From Agrostemma githago (lineage: Eukaryota; Streptophyta; Magnoliopsida; Caryophyllales; Caryophyllaceae), in NCBI GenBank assembly GCA_958450325.1, contig OY288254.1, forward strand, positions 32,125,577-32,189,576: 64,000 bases of DNA, read 5' to 3'. A program made the translations under genes and the position numbers. Positions 21,379 to 34,533 of the stretch are shown piece by piece. Below the pieces are notes generated by a model. That model was not told the origin of the DNA and searched no databases. It saw only the letters and a program-made list of their open reading frames with translations. The stretch's first letter is position 1; every line of letters starts with the position of its first letter.

Positions 21379-22560
21379 GCGGGTTCGCCTAATCCAACTC
21401 TAAACCCTTTTCCGTCCCGTCTTATGCAGTACCCTACTCTTAGGGTTCAGTGCCCCATCTTTGAATCACATTCACGACAGGATTCACCAATACCCTCTTA
21501 GGGTTAAGTTTATTGCGGGTTTATTGACCATGAATAAGGAAAAGGGTTTAGGGTTGGATTAGGCGGAGCCGCGAAGCGGGTCCGCCTAATCCAACCCTAA
21601 ACCCTTTTCCGTCCCGTCTTACGCAGTACCCTACTCTTAAGGTTCAGTGCCCCATCTTTGAATCACATCCACGACAGGGTTCACCAATACCCTCTTAGGG
21701 TTCAGTTTGTTGCGGGTTTAGTGACCTTGAATAAGGAAAAGGGTTTAGGATTGGATTAGGCAGAGCCGCGAAGCGCGTTCGCCTATTCCAACCCTAAACC
21801 CTTTTCCATCCCGTCTTATGCAGTACCCTACTATTAAGGTTCAGTTCCCCATCTTTGAATCACATCCACGACAGGGTTCACCAATACCCTCTTAGGGTTC
21901 AGTTTGTTGCGAGTTTAGTGACCTTGAATAAGGAAAAGGGTTTAGGGTTGGATTAGGCGGAGCCGTGAAGCGGGTCCGCCTAATCCAACCCTAAACCCTT
22001 TTCCGTCCCGTCTTATGCAGTACCCTACTCTTAAGGATCAGTGCCCCATCTTTGAATCACATCCACGACAGGGTTCACCAATACCCTCTTAGGGTTAAGT
22101 TTGTTGCGGGTTTAGTGACCATGAATAAGGAAAAGGGTTTAGGGTTGGATTAGGCGGAGCCGCGAAGCGGGTCCGCCTAATCCAACCCTAAACCGTTTTC
22201 CGTCCCGTATTATGCAGTACCCTACTCTTAAGGTTCAGTGCCCCATCTTTGAATCACATCCACGACAGGGTTCACCAATACCCTCTTAGGGTTTAGTTTG
22301 TTGCGGGTTTAGTGACCTTGAATAAGGAAAGGAGTTTAGGGTTGGATTATGCGGAGCCACGAAGCGGGTCCGCCTAATCCAACCCTAAACCCTTTTCCGT
22401 CCCGTCTTACGCAGTACCCTACTCTTAAGGTTCAGTGCCCCATCTTTGAATCACATCCACGACAGGGTTCACCAATACCCTCTTAGGGTTCAGTTTGTTG
22501 CGGGTTTAGTGACCTTGAATAAGGAAAAGGGTTTAGGGTTGGATTAGGCAGAGCCGCGAA

Positions 22561-24897
22561 GCGCGTTCGCCTAATCCAACCCTAAACCCTTTTCCGTCCC
22601 GTCTTATGCAGTACCCTACTATTAAGGTTCAGTTCCCCATCTTTGAATCACATCCACGACAGGGTTCACCAATACCCTCTTAGGGTTCAGTTTGTTGCGA
22701 GTTTAGTGACCTTGAATAAGGAAAAGGGTTTAGGGTTGGATTAGGCGGAGCCGTGAAGCGGGTCCGCCTAATCCAACCCTAAACCCTTTTCCGTCCCGTC
22801 TTATGCAGTACCCTACTCTTAAGGTTCAGTGCCCCATCTTTGAATCACATTCACGACAGGGTTCACCAATACCCTCTTAGGGTTCAGTTTGTTGCGGGTT
22901 TAGTGACCTTGAATAAGGAAAAGGGTTTAGGGTTGGATTAGGCAGAGCCGCGAAGCGCGTTCGCCTAATCCAACCCTAAACCCTTTTCCGTCCCGTCTTA
23001 TGCAGTACCCTACTATTAAGGTTCAGTTCCCCATCTTTGAATCACATCCACGACAGGGTTCACCAATACCCTCTTAGGGTTCAGTTTGTTGCGAGTTTAG
23101 TGACCTTGAATAAGGAAAAGGGTTTAGGGTTGGATTAGGCGGAGCCGTGAAGCGGGTCCGCCTAATCCAACCCTAAACCCTTTTCCGTCCCGTCTTATGC
23201 AGTACCCTACTCTTAAGGATCAGTGCCCCATCTTTGAATCACATCCACGACAGGGTTCACCAATACCCTCTTAGGGTTCAGTTTGTTGCGGGTTTAGTGA
23301 CCTTGAATAAGGAAAAGGGTTTAGGGTTGGATTAGGCGGAGCCGCAAAGCGGGTCCGCCTAATCCAACCCTAAACCCTTTTCCGTCCCGTCTTACGCAGT
23401 ACCCTACTCTTAAGGTTCAGTGCCCCATCTTTGAATCACATCCACGACAGGGTTCACCAATACCCTCTTAGGGTTCAGTTTGTTGCAGGTTTAGTGACCT
23501 TGAATAAGGAAAAGGGTTTAGGGTTGGATTAGGCGGAGCCGCGAAGCGCGTTCGCCTAATCCAACCCTAAACCCTTTTCCGTCCCGTCTTATGCAGTACC
23601 CTACTCTTAAGGATCAGTGCCCCATCTTTGAATCACATCCACGACAGGGTTCACCAATACCCTCTTAGGGTTCAGTTTGTTGCGGGTTTAGTGACCTTGA
23701 ATAAGGAAAAGGGTTTAGGGTTGGATTAGGCGGAGCCGCAAAGCGGGTCCGCCTAATCCAACCCTAAACCCTTTTCCGTCCTTGAATAAGGAAAAGAGTT
23801 TAGGGTTGGATTAGGCGGAGCCACGAAGCGGGTTCGCCTAATCCAACCCTAAACCCTTTTCTGTCCCGTCTTATGCAGTACCCTACTCTTAAGGTTCAGT
23901 GCCCCATCTTTGAATCACATTCACGACAGGGTTCACCAATACCCTCTTAGGGTTAAGTTTGTTGCGGGTTTAGTGACCATGAATAAGGAAAAGGGTTTAG
24001 GGTTGGATTAGGCGGAGCCGCGAAGCGGGTCCGCCTAATCCAACCCTAAACCCTTTTCCGTCCCGTATTATGCAGTACCCTACTCTTAAGGTTCAGTGCC
24101 CCATCTTTGAATCACATCCACGACAGGGTTCACCAATACCCTCTTAGGGTTCAGTTTGTTGCGGGTTTAGTGACCTTGAATAAGGAAAGGAGTTTAGGGT
24201 TGGATTAGGCGGAGCCGCGAAGCGGGTCCGCCTAATCCAACCCTAAACCCTTTTCCGTCCCGTCTTACGCAGTACCCTACTCTTAAGGTTCAGTGCCCCA
24301 TCTTTGAATCACATCCACGACAGGGTTCACCAATACTCTCTTAGGGTTCAGTTTGTTGCGGGTTTAGTGACCTTGAATAAGGAAAAGGGTTTAGTGTTGG
24401 ATTAGGCGGAGCCGCGAAGCGGGTCCGCCTAATCCAACCCTAAACCCTTTTCCGTTCTTGAATAAGGAAAAGGGTTTAGGGTTGGATTAGGCGTAGCCGC
24501 GAAGCGGGTTCGCCTAATCCAACTCTAAACCCTTTTCCGTCCCGTCTTATGCAGTACCCTACTCTTAGGGTTCAGTGCCCCATCTTTGAATTACATTCAC
24601 GACAGGGTTCACCAATACCCTCTTAGGGTTAAGTTTATTGCGGGTTTATTGACCATGAATAAGGAAAAGGGTTTAGGGTTGGATTAGGCGGAGCCGCGAA
24701 GCGGGTTCGCCTAATTGAACCTTAAATCCTTTTCCGTCCCATCTTATGCAGTACCCTACTCTTAAGGTTCAGTGCCCCATCTTTGAATCACATCCAAGAA
24801 AGGGTTCACCAATACCCTCTTAGGGTTCAGTTTGTTGAGGGTTTAGTGACCTTGAATAAGGAAAAGGGTTTAGGGTTGGATTAGGCGGAGCCGCGAA
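22561..24897. repeat. 2,337-bp block, copy 1
   Basis: Eleven full monomers and two short units (11x197 + 2x85 = 2,337). The block begins with a GCGCGTTCGCC unit carrying CTACTATTAAGG and contains ordered variants that all recur at +2,337, such as TACTATTAAGG at 23,011/25,348, the short-unit joins at 23,778/26,115 and 24,454/26,791, and TTGAACC at 24,717/27,054. The two copies look almost identical by eye. Confidence 0.85.
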
Positions 24898-27234
24898 GTG
24901 GGTTCGCCTAATCCAACCCTAAACCCTTTTCCGTCCCGTCTTATGCAGTACCCTACTATTAAGGTTCAGTTCCCCATCTTTGAATCACATCCACGACAGG
25001 GTTCACCAATACCCTCTTAGGGTTCAGTTTGTTGCGAGTTTAGTGACCTTGAATAAGGAAAAGGGTTTAGGGTTGGATTAGGCGGAGCCGTGAAGCGGGT
25101 CCGCCTAATCCAACCCTAAACCCTTTTCCGTCCCGTCTTATGCAGTACCCTACTCTTAAGGTTCAGTGCCCCATCTTTGAATCACATTCACGACAGGGTT
25201 CACCAATACCCTCTTAGGGTTCAGTTTGTTGCGGGTTTAGTGACCTTGAATAAGGAAAAGGGTTTAGGGTTGGATTAGGCAGAGCCGCGAAGCGCGTTCG
25301 CCTAATCCAACCCTAAACCCTTTTCCGTCCCGTCTTATGCAGTACCCTACTATTAAGGTTCAGTTCCCCATCTTTGAATCACATCCACGACAGGGTTCAC
25401 CAATACCCTCTTAGGGTTCAGTTTGTTGCGAGTTTAGTGACCTTGAATAAGGAAAAGGGTTTAGGGTTGGATTAGGCGGAGCCGTGAAGCGGGTCCGCCT
25501 AATCCAACCCTAAACCCTTTTCCGTCCCGTCTTATGCAGTACCCTACTCTTAAGGATCAGTGCCCCATCTTTGAATCACATCCACGACAGGGTTCACCAA
25601 TACCCTCTTAGGGTTCAGTTTGTTGCGGGTTTAGTGACCTTGAATAAGGAAAAGGGTTTAGGGTTGGATTAGGCGGAGCCGCAAAGCGGGTCCGCCTAAT
25701 CCAACCCTAAACCCTTTTCCGTCCCGTCTTACGCAGTACCCTACTCTTAAGGTTCAGTGCCCCATCTTTGAATCACATCCACGACAGGGTTCACCAATAC
25801 CCTCTTAGGGTTCAGTTTGTTGCAGGTTTAGTGACCTTGAATAAGGAAAAGGGTTTAGGGTTGGATTAGGCGGAGCCGCGAAGCGCGTTCGCCTAATCCA
25901 ACCCTAAACCCTTTTCCGTCCCGTCTTATGCAGTACCCTACTCTTAAGGATCAGTGCCCCATCTTTGAATCACATCCACGACAGGGTTCACCAATACCCT
26001 CTTAGGGTTCAGTTTGTTGCGGGTTTAGTGACCTTGAATAAGGAAAAGGGTTTAGGGTTGGATTAGGCGGAGCCGCAAAGCGGGTCCGCCTAATCCAACC
26101 CTAAACCCTTTTCCGTCCTTGAATAAGGAAAAGAGTTTAGGGTTGGATTAGGCGGAGCCACGAAGCGGGTTCGCCTAATCCAACCCTAAACCCTTTTCTG
26201 TCCCGTCTTATGCAGTACCCTACTCTTAAGGTTCAGTGCCCCATCTTTGAATCACATTCACGACAGGGTTCACCAATACCCTCTTAGGGTTAAGTTTGTT
26301 GCGGGTTTAGTGACCATGAATAAGGAAAAGGGTTTAGGGTTGGATTAGGCGGAGCCGCGAAGCGGGTCCGCCTAATCCAACCCTAAACCCTTTTCCGTCC
26401 CGTATTATGCAGTACCCTACTCTTAAGGTTCAGTGCCCCATCTTTGAATCACATCCACGACAGGGTTCACCAATACCCTCTTAGGGTTCAGTTTGTTGCG
26501 GGTTTAGTGACCTTGAATAAGGAAAGGAGTTTAGGGTTGGATTAGGCGGAGCCGCGAAGCGGGTCCGCCTAATCCAACCCTAAACCCTTTTCCGTCCCGT
26601 CTTACGCAGTACCCTACTCTTAAGGTTCAGTGCCCCATCTTTGAATCACATCCACGACAGGGTTCACCAATACTCTCTTAGGGTTCAGTTTGTTGCGGGT
26701 TTAGTGACCTTGAATAAGGAAAAGGGTTTAGTGTTGGATTAGGCGGAGCCGCGAAGCGGGTCCGCCTAATCCAACCCTAAACCCTTTTCCGTTCTTGAAT
26801 AAGGAAAAGGGTTTAGGGTTGGATTAGGCGTAGCCGCGAAGCGGGTTCGCCTAATCCAACTCTAAACCCTTTTCCGTCCCGTCTTATGCAGTACCCTACT
26901 CTTAGGGTTCAGTGCCCCATCTTTGAATTACATTCACGACAGGGTTCACCAATACCCTCTTAGGGTTAAGTTTATTGCGGGTTTATTGACCATGAATAAG
27001 GAAAAGGGTTTAGGGTTGGATTAGGCGGAGCCGCGAAGCGGGTTCGCCTAATTGAACCTTAAATCCTTTTCCGTCCCATCTTATGCAGTACCCTACTCTT
27101 AAGGTTCAGTGCCCCATCTTTGAATCACATCCAAGAAAGGGTTCACCAATACCCTCTTAGGGTTCAGTTTGTTGAGGGTTTAGTGACCTTGAATAAGGAA
27201 AAGGGTTTAGGGTTGGATTAGGCGGAGCCGCGAA
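24898..27234. repeat. 2,337-bp block, copy 2
   Basis: Direct tandem copy of 22561-24897. Both copies are followed by a GTGGGTTCGCC junction (24,898 and 27,235), although copy 1 itself starts with GCGCGTTCGCC, so the exchange point lies within the first unit. The near-identity makes it one of the youngest block duplications here, or an assembly duplication. Confidence 0.85.
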
Positions 27235-30200
27235 GTGGGTTCGCCTAATCCAACCCTAAACCCTTTTCCGTCCCGTCTTATGCAGTACCCTACTCTTAAG
27301 GTTCAGTGCCCCATCTTTGAATCACATCCACGACAGGGTTCACTAATACCCTCTTAGGGTTCAGTTTGTTGCTGGTTTAGTGACCTTGAATAAGGAAAAG
27401 GGTTTAGGGTTGGATTAGGCGGAGCCGCGAAGCGGGTCCGCCTAATCCAACCTTAAACCCTTTTCCGTCCCGTCTTATGCGGTACCCTACTCTTAAGGTT
27501 CAGTGCCCCATCTTTGAATCACATCCACGACAGGGTTTACCAATACCCTCTTAGGGTTCAGTTTGTTGCGGGTTTAGTGACCTTGAATAAGGAAAGGGGT
27601 TTAGGGTTGGATTAGGCGGAGCCGCGAAGCGGGTCCGCCTAATCCAACCCTAAACCCTTTTCCGTCCCGTCTTACGCAGTACCCTACTCTTAAGGTTCAG
27701 TGCCCCATCTTTGAATCACATCCACGACAGGGTTCACCAATACCCTCTTAGGGTTCAGTTTGTTGCGGGTTTAGTGACCTTGAATAAGGAAAAGGGTTTA
27801 GGGTTGGATTAGGCAGAGCCGCGAAGCGCGTTCGCCTAATCCAACCCTAAACCCTTTTCCGTCCCGTCTTATGCAGTACCCTACTATTAAGGTTCAGTGC
27901 CCCATCTTTGAATCACATCCACGACAGGGTTCACCAATACTCTCTTAGGGTTCAGTTTGTTGAGGGTTTAGTGACCTTGAATAAGGAAAAGGGTTTAGGG
28001 TTGGATTAGGCGGAGCCGCGAAGCGGGTCCGCCTAATCCAACCCTAAACCCTTTTCCGTCCTTGAATAAGGAAAAGGGTTTAGGGTTGGATTAGGCGTAG
28101 CCGCGAAGCGGGTTCGCCTAATCCAACTCTAAACCCTTTTCCGTCCCGTCTTATGCAGTACCCTACTCTTAGGGTTCAGTGCCCCATCTTTGAATCACAT
28201 TCACGACAGGATTCACCAATACCCTCTTAGGGTTAAGTTTATTGCGGGTTTATTGACCATGAATAAGGAAAAGGGTTTAGGGTTGGATTAGGCGGAGCCG
28301 CGAAGCGGGTCCGCCTAATCCAACCCTAAACCCTTTTCCGTCCCGTCTTACGCAGTACCCTACTCTTAAGGTTCAGTGCCCCATCTTTGAATCACATCCA
28401 CGACAGGGTTCACCAATACCCTCTTAGGGTTCAGTTTGTTGCGGGTTTAGTGACCTTGAATAAGGAAAAGGGTTTAGGATTGGATTAGGCAGAGCCGCGA
28501 AGCGCGTTCGCCTATTCCAACCCTAAACCCTTTTCCGTCCCGTCTTATGCAGTACCCTACTATTAAGGTTCAGTTCCCCATCTTTGAATCACATCCACGA
28601 CAGGGTTCACCAATACCCTCTTAGGGTTCAGTTTGTTGCGAGTTTAGTGACCTTGAATAAGGAAAAGGGTTTAGGGTTGGATTAGGCGGAGCCGTGAAGC
28701 GGGTCCGCCTAATCCAACCCTAAACCCTTTTCCGTCCCGTCTTATGCAGTACCCTACTCTTAAGGATCAGTGCCCCATCTTTGAATCACATCCACGACAG
28801 GGTTCACCAATACCCTCTTAGGGTTAAGTTTGTTGCGGGTTTAGTGACCATGAATAAGGAAAAGGGTTTAGGGTTGGATTAGGCGGAGCCGCGAAGCGGG
28901 TCCGCCTAATCCAACCCTAAACCGTTTTCCGTCCCGTATTATGCAGTACCCTACTCTTAAGGTTCAGTGCCCCATCTTTGAATCACATCCACGACAGGGT
29001 TCACCAATACCCTCTTAGGGTTCAGTTTGTTGCGGGTTTAGTGACCTTGAATAAGGAAAGGAGTTTAGGGTTGGATTATGCGGAGCCGCGAAGCGGGTCC
29101 GCCTAATCCAACCCTAAACCCTTTTCCGTCCCGTCTTACGCAGTACCCTACTCTTAAGGTTCAGTGCCCCATCTTTGAATCACATCCACGACAGGGTTCA
29201 CCAATACCCTCTTAGGGTTCAGTTTGTTGCGGGTTTAGTGACCTTGAATAAGGAAAAGGGTTTAGGGTTGGATTAGGCAGAGCCGCGAAGCGCGTTCGCC
29301 TAATCCAACCCTAAACCCTTTTCCGTCCCGTCTTATGCAGTACCCTACTATTAAGGTTCAGTTCCCCATCTTTGAATCACATCCACGACAGGGTTCACCA
29401 ATACCCTCTTAGGGTTCAGTTTGTTGCGAGTTTAGTGACCTTGAATAAGGAAAAGGGTTTAGGGTTGGATTAGGCGGAGCCGTGAAGCGGGTCCGCCTAA
29501 TCCAACCCTAAACCCTTTTCCGTCCCGTCTTATGCAGTACCCTACTCTTAAGGATCAGTGCCCCATCTTTGAATCACATCCACGACAGGGTTCACCAATA
29601 CCCTCTTAGGGTTAAGTTTGTTGCGGGTTTAGTGACCATGAATAAGGAAAAGGGTTTAGGGTTGGATTAGGCGGAGCAGCGAAGCGGGTCCGCCTAATCC
29701 AACCCTAAACCCTTTTCCGTCCCGTATTATGCAGTACCCTACTCTTAAGGTTCAGTGCCCCATCTTTGAATCACATCCACGACAGGGTTCACCAATACCC
29801 TCTTAGGGTTCAGTTTGTTGCGGGTTTAGTGACCTTGAATAAGGAAAGGAGTTTAGGGTTGGATTAGGCGGAGCCGCGAAGCGGGTCCGCCTAATCCAAC
29901 CCTAAACCCTTTTCCGTCCCGTCTTACGCAGTACCCTACTCTTAAGGTTCAGTGCCCCATCTTTGAATCACATCCACGACAGGGTTCACCAATACTCTCT
30001 TAGGGTTCAGTTTGTTGCGGGTTTAGTGACCTTGAATAAGGAAAAGGGTTTAGGGTTGGATTAGGCGGAGCCGCGAAGCGGGTTCGCCTAATCCAACTCT
30101 AAACCCTTTTCCGTCCCGTCTTATGCAGTACCCTACTCTTAGGGTTCAGTGCCCCATCTTTGAATTACATTCACGACAGGGTTCACCAATACCCTCTTAG

Positions 30201-33080
30201 GGTTAAGTTTATTGCGGGTTTATTGACCATGAATAAGGAAAAGGGTTTAGGGTTGGATTAGGCGGAGCCGCGAAGCGGGTTCGCCTAATTCAACCTTAAA
30301 TCCTTTTCCGTCCCGTCTTATGCAGTACCCTACTCTTAAGGTTCAGTGCCCCATCTTTGAATCACATCCAAGAAAGGGTTCACCAATACCCTCTTAGGGT
30401 TCAGTTTGTTGAGGGTTTAGTGACCTTGAATAAGGAAAAGGGTTTAGGGTTGGATTAGGCGGAGCCGCGAAGCGGGTTCGCCTAATCCAACCCTAAACCC
30501 TTTTCCGTCCCGTCTTATGCAGTACCCTACTCTTAAGGTTCAGTGCCCCATCTTTGAATCACATCCACGACAGGGTTCACCAATACCCTCTTAGGGTTAA
30601 GTTTGTTGCGGGTTTAGTGACCATGAATAAGGAAAAGGGTTTAGGGTTGGATTAGGCGGAGCCGCGAAGCGGGTCCGCCTAATCCAACCCTAAACCCTTT
30701 TCCGTCCCGTATTATGCAGTACCCTACTCTTAAGGTTCAGTGCCCCATCTTTGAATCACATCCACGACAGGGTTCACCAATACCCTCTTAGGGTTCAGTT
30801 TGTTGCGAGTTTAGTGACCTTGAATAAGGAAAAGGGTTTAGGGTTGGATTAGGCGGAGCCGTGAAGCGGGTCCGCCTAATCCAACCCTAAACCCTTTTCC
30901 GTCCCGTCTTATGCAGTACCCTACTCTTAAGGATCAGTGCCCCATCTTTGAATCACATCCACGACAGGGTTCACCAATACCCTCTTAGGGTTAAGTTTGT
31001 TGCGGGTTTAGTGACCATGAATAAGGAAAAGGGTTTAGGGTTGGATTAGGCGGAGCCGCGAAGCGGGTCCGCCTAATCCAACCCTAAACCCTTTTCCGTC
31101 CCGTATTATGCAGTACCCTACTCTTAAGGTTCAGTGCCCCATCTTTGAATCACATCCACGACAGGGTTCACCAATACCCTCTTAGGGTTCAGTTTATTGC
31201 GGGTTTAGTGACCTTGAATAAGGAAAGGAGTTTAGGGTTGGATTATGCGGAGCCGCGAAGCGGGTCCGCCTAATCCAACCCTAAACCCTTTTCCGTCCCG
31301 TCTTACGCAATACCCTACTCTTAAGGTTCAGTGCCCCATCTTTGAATCACATCCACGACAGGGTTCACCAATACCCTCTTAGGGTTCAGTTTGTTGCGGG
31401 TTTAGTGACCTTGAATAAGGAAAAGGGTTTAGGGTTGGATTAGGCAGAGCCGCGAAGCGCGTTCGCCTAATCCAACCCTAAACCCTTTTCCGTCCCGTCT
31501 TATGCAGTACCCTACTCTTAGGGTTCAGTGCCCCATCTTTGAATCACATCCAAGAAAGGGTTCACCAATACTCTCTTAGGGTTAAGTTTGTTGCGGGTTT
31601 AGTGACCTTGAAAAAGGAAAAGGGTTTAGGGTTGGATTAGGCGGAGCCGTGAAGCGGGTCCGCCTAATCCAACCCTAAACCCTTTTCCGTCCCGTCTTAT
31701 GCAGTACCCTACTCTTAAGGATTAGTGCCCCATCTTTGAATCACATCCACGACAGGGTTCACCAATACCCTCTTAGGGTTAAGTTTGTTGCGGGTTTAGT
31801 GACCATGAATAAGGAAAAGGGTTTAGGGTTGGATTAGGCGGAGCCGCGAAGCGGGTCCGCCTAATCCAACCCTAAACCCTTTTTCCGTCCCGTATTATGC
31901 AGTACCCTACTCTTAAGGTTCAGTGCCCCATCTTTGAATCACATCCACGACAGGGTTCACCAATACCCTCTTAGGGTTCAGTTTGTTGCGGGTTTAGTGA
32001 CCTTGAATAAGGAAAGGAGTTTAGGGTTGGATTAGGCGGAGCCGCGAAGCGGGTCCGCCTAATCCAACCCTAAACCCTTTTCCGTCCCGTCTTACGCAGT
32101 ACCCTACTCTTAAGGTTCAGTGCCCCATCTTTGAATCACATCCACGACAGGGTTCACCAATACTCTCTTAGGGTTCAGTTTGTTGCGGGTTTAGTGACCT
32201 TGAATAAGGAAAAGGGTTTAGGGTTGGATTAGGCGGAGCCGCGAAGCGGGTCCGCCTAATCCAACCCTAAACCCTTTTCCGTTCTTGAATAAGGAAAAGG
32301 GTTTAGGGTTGGATTAGGCGGAGCCGCGAAGCGGGTTCGCCTAATCCAACTCTAAACCCTTTTCCGTCCCGTCTTATGCAGTACCCTACTCTTAGGGTTC
32401 AGTGTCCCATCTTTGAATTACATTCACGACAGGGTTCACCAATACCCTCTTAGGGTTAAGTTTATTGCGGGTTTATTGACCATGAATAAGGAAAAGGGTT
32501 TAGGGTTGGATTAGGCGGAGCCGCGAAGCGGGTTCGCCTAATTCAACCTTAAATCCTTTTCCGTCCCGTCTTATGCAGTACCCTACTCTTAAGGTTCAGT
32601 GCCCCATCTTTGAATCACATCCAAGAAAGGGTTCACCAATACTCTCTTAGGGTTAAGTTTGTTGCGGGTTTAGTGACCATGAATAAGGAAAAGGGTTTAG
32701 GGTTGGATTAGGCGGAGCCGCGAAGCGGGTCCGCCTAATCCAACCCTAAACCCTTTTCCGTCCCGTATTATGCAGTACCCTACTCTTAAGGTTCAGTGCC
32801 CCATCTTTGAATCACATCCACGACAGGGTTCACCAATACCCTCTTAGGGTTCAGTTTGTTGCGAGTTTAGTGACCTTGAATAAGGAAAAGGGTTTAGGGT
32901 TGGATTAGGCGGAGCCGTGAAGCGGGTCCGCCTAATCCAACCCTAAACCCTTTTCCGTCCCGTCTTATGCAGTACCCTACTCTTAAGGATCAGTGCCCCA
33001 TCTTTGAATCACATCCACGACAGGGTTCACCAATACCCTCTTAGGGTTAAGTTTGTTGCGGGTTTAGTGACCATGAATAA

Positions 33081-33153
33081 GGAAAAGGGTTTAGGGTTGG
33101 ATTAGGCGGAGCCGCGAAGCGGCTCCGCCTAATCCAACCCTAAACCCTTTTCC
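33081..33153. other. Perfect 35-bp junction hairpin, GAA loop
   Basis: The junction core reads GGAGCCGCGAAGCGGCTCC: the G-G mismatch of the common form has become G-C by a change on the right side. The result is a perfect 35-bp stem closed by GAA, 73 nt in all. It keeps the GCGAAGC tip. Repeated at 33869-33941, 34461-34533 and 37022-37094. Confidence 0.92.
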
Positions 33154-33868
33154 GTCCCGTATTATGCAGTACCCTACTCTTAAGGTTCAGTGTCCCATCT
33201 TTGAATTACATTCACGACAGGGTTCACCAATACCCTCTTAGGGTTAAGTTTATTGCGGGTTTATTGACCATGAATAAGGAAAAGGGTTTAGGGTTGGATT
33301 AGGCGGAGCCGCGAAGCGGGTTCGCCTAATTCAACCTTAAATCCTTTTCCGTCCCGTCTTATGCAGTACCCTACTCTTAAGGTTCAGTGCCCCATCTTTG
33401 AATCACATCCAAGAAAGGGTTCACCAATACTCTCTTAGGGTTAAGTTTGTTGCGGGTTTAGTGACCATGAATAAGGAAAAGGGTTTAGGGTTGGATTAGG
33501 CGGAGCCGCGAAGCGGGTCCGCCTAATCCAACCCTAAACCCTTTTCCGTCCCGTATTATGCAGTACCCTACTCTTAAGGTTCAGTGCCCCATCTTTGAAT
33601 CACATCCACGACAGGGTTCACCAATACCCTCTTAGGGTTCAGTTTGTTGCGAGTTTAGTGACCTTGAATAAGGAAAAGGGTTTAGGGTTGGATTAGGCGG
33701 AGCCGTGAAGCGGGTCCGCCTAATCCAACCCTAAACCCTTTTCCGTCCCGTCTTATGCAGTACCCTACTCTTAAGGATCAGTGCCCCATCTTTGAATCAC
33801 ATCCACGACAGGGTTCACCAATACCCTCTTAGGGTTAAGTTTGTTGCGGGTTTAGTGACCATGAATAA

Positions 33869-33941
33869 GGAAAAGGGTTTAGGGTTGGATTAGGCGGAGC
33901 CGCGAAGCGGCTCCGCCTAATCCAACCCTAAACCCTTTTCC
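33869..33941. other. Perfect 35-bp junction hairpin, GAA loop
   Basis: Copy of 33081-33153 at +788 bp, carried by the four-monomer duplication. Confidence 0.92.
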
Positions 33942-34460
33942 GTCCCGTATTATGCAGTACCCTACTCTTAAGGTTCAGTGCCCCATCTTTGAATCACATC
34001 CACGACAGGGTTCACCAATACCCTCTTAGGGTTCAGTTTGTTGCGGGTTTAGTGACCTTGAATAAGGATAAGGAGTTTAGGGTTGGATTATGCGGAGCCG
34101 CGAAGCGGGTCCGCCTAATCCAACCCTAAACCCTTTTCCGTCCCGTCTTACGCAGTACCCTACTCTTAAGGTTCAGTGCCCCATCTTTGAATCACATCCA
34201 CGACAGGGTTCACCAATACCCTCTTAGGGTTCAGTTTGTTGCGAGTTTAGTGACCTTGAATAAGGAAAAGGGTTTAGGGTTGGATTAGGCGGAGCCGTGA
34301 AGCGGGTCCGCCTAATCCAACCCTAAACCCTTTTCCGTCCCGTCTTATGCAGTACCCTACTCTTAAGGATCAGTGCCCCATCTTTGAATCACATCCACGA
34401 CAGGGTTCACCAATACCCTCTTAGGGTTAAGTTTGTTTCGGGTTTAGTGACCATGAATAA

Positions 34461-34533
34461 GGAAAAGGGTTTAGGGTTGGATTAGGCGGAGCCGCGAAGC
34501 GGCTCCGCCTAATCCAACCCTAAACCCTTTTCC
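34461..34533. other. Perfect 35-bp junction hairpin, GAA loop
   Basis: Same perfect stem, 592 bp after the previous one (three monomers plus the one-base insertion near 34,068). The upstream unit has the private variant GTTTGTTTCGGG. Confidence 0.92.

Larger units (their letters stand above)
20520..29540. repeat. Large duplication, copies about 6.5-6.7 kb apart
   Basis: Markers in about 20.5-21.25 kb recur 6,532 bp downstream (TTGAACC at 20,522/27,054 and GTTGCTGGTTT at 20,841/27,373). Markers in about 21.3-22.8 kb recur 6,729 bp downstream (short-unit join 21,329/28,058, TTTAGGATTGG at 21,750/28,479, GCCTATTCC near 21,781/28,510, and AAACCGTTTTCC at 22,195/28,924). The two offsets differ by exactly one 197-bp monomer, present near 27.8-28.0 kb only in the second copy. 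Similarity fades after about 22,810/29,540. Confidence 0.8.
32396..33971. repeat. 788-bp tandem duplication
   Basis: Four monomers (4x197 = 788) are repeated. Markers at +788 are CAGTGTCCCATC at 32,403/33,191, GAATTACATTC, AATTCAACCTTAAATCC, CCAAGAAAGG and the perfect GAA-loop hairpin at 33,081/33,869. Copy 1 is about 32,396-33,183 and copy 2 about 33,184-33,971. The exchange point lies inside a monomer, since the preceding bases differ (CTTAGGG against CTTAAGG). Confidence 0.85.
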
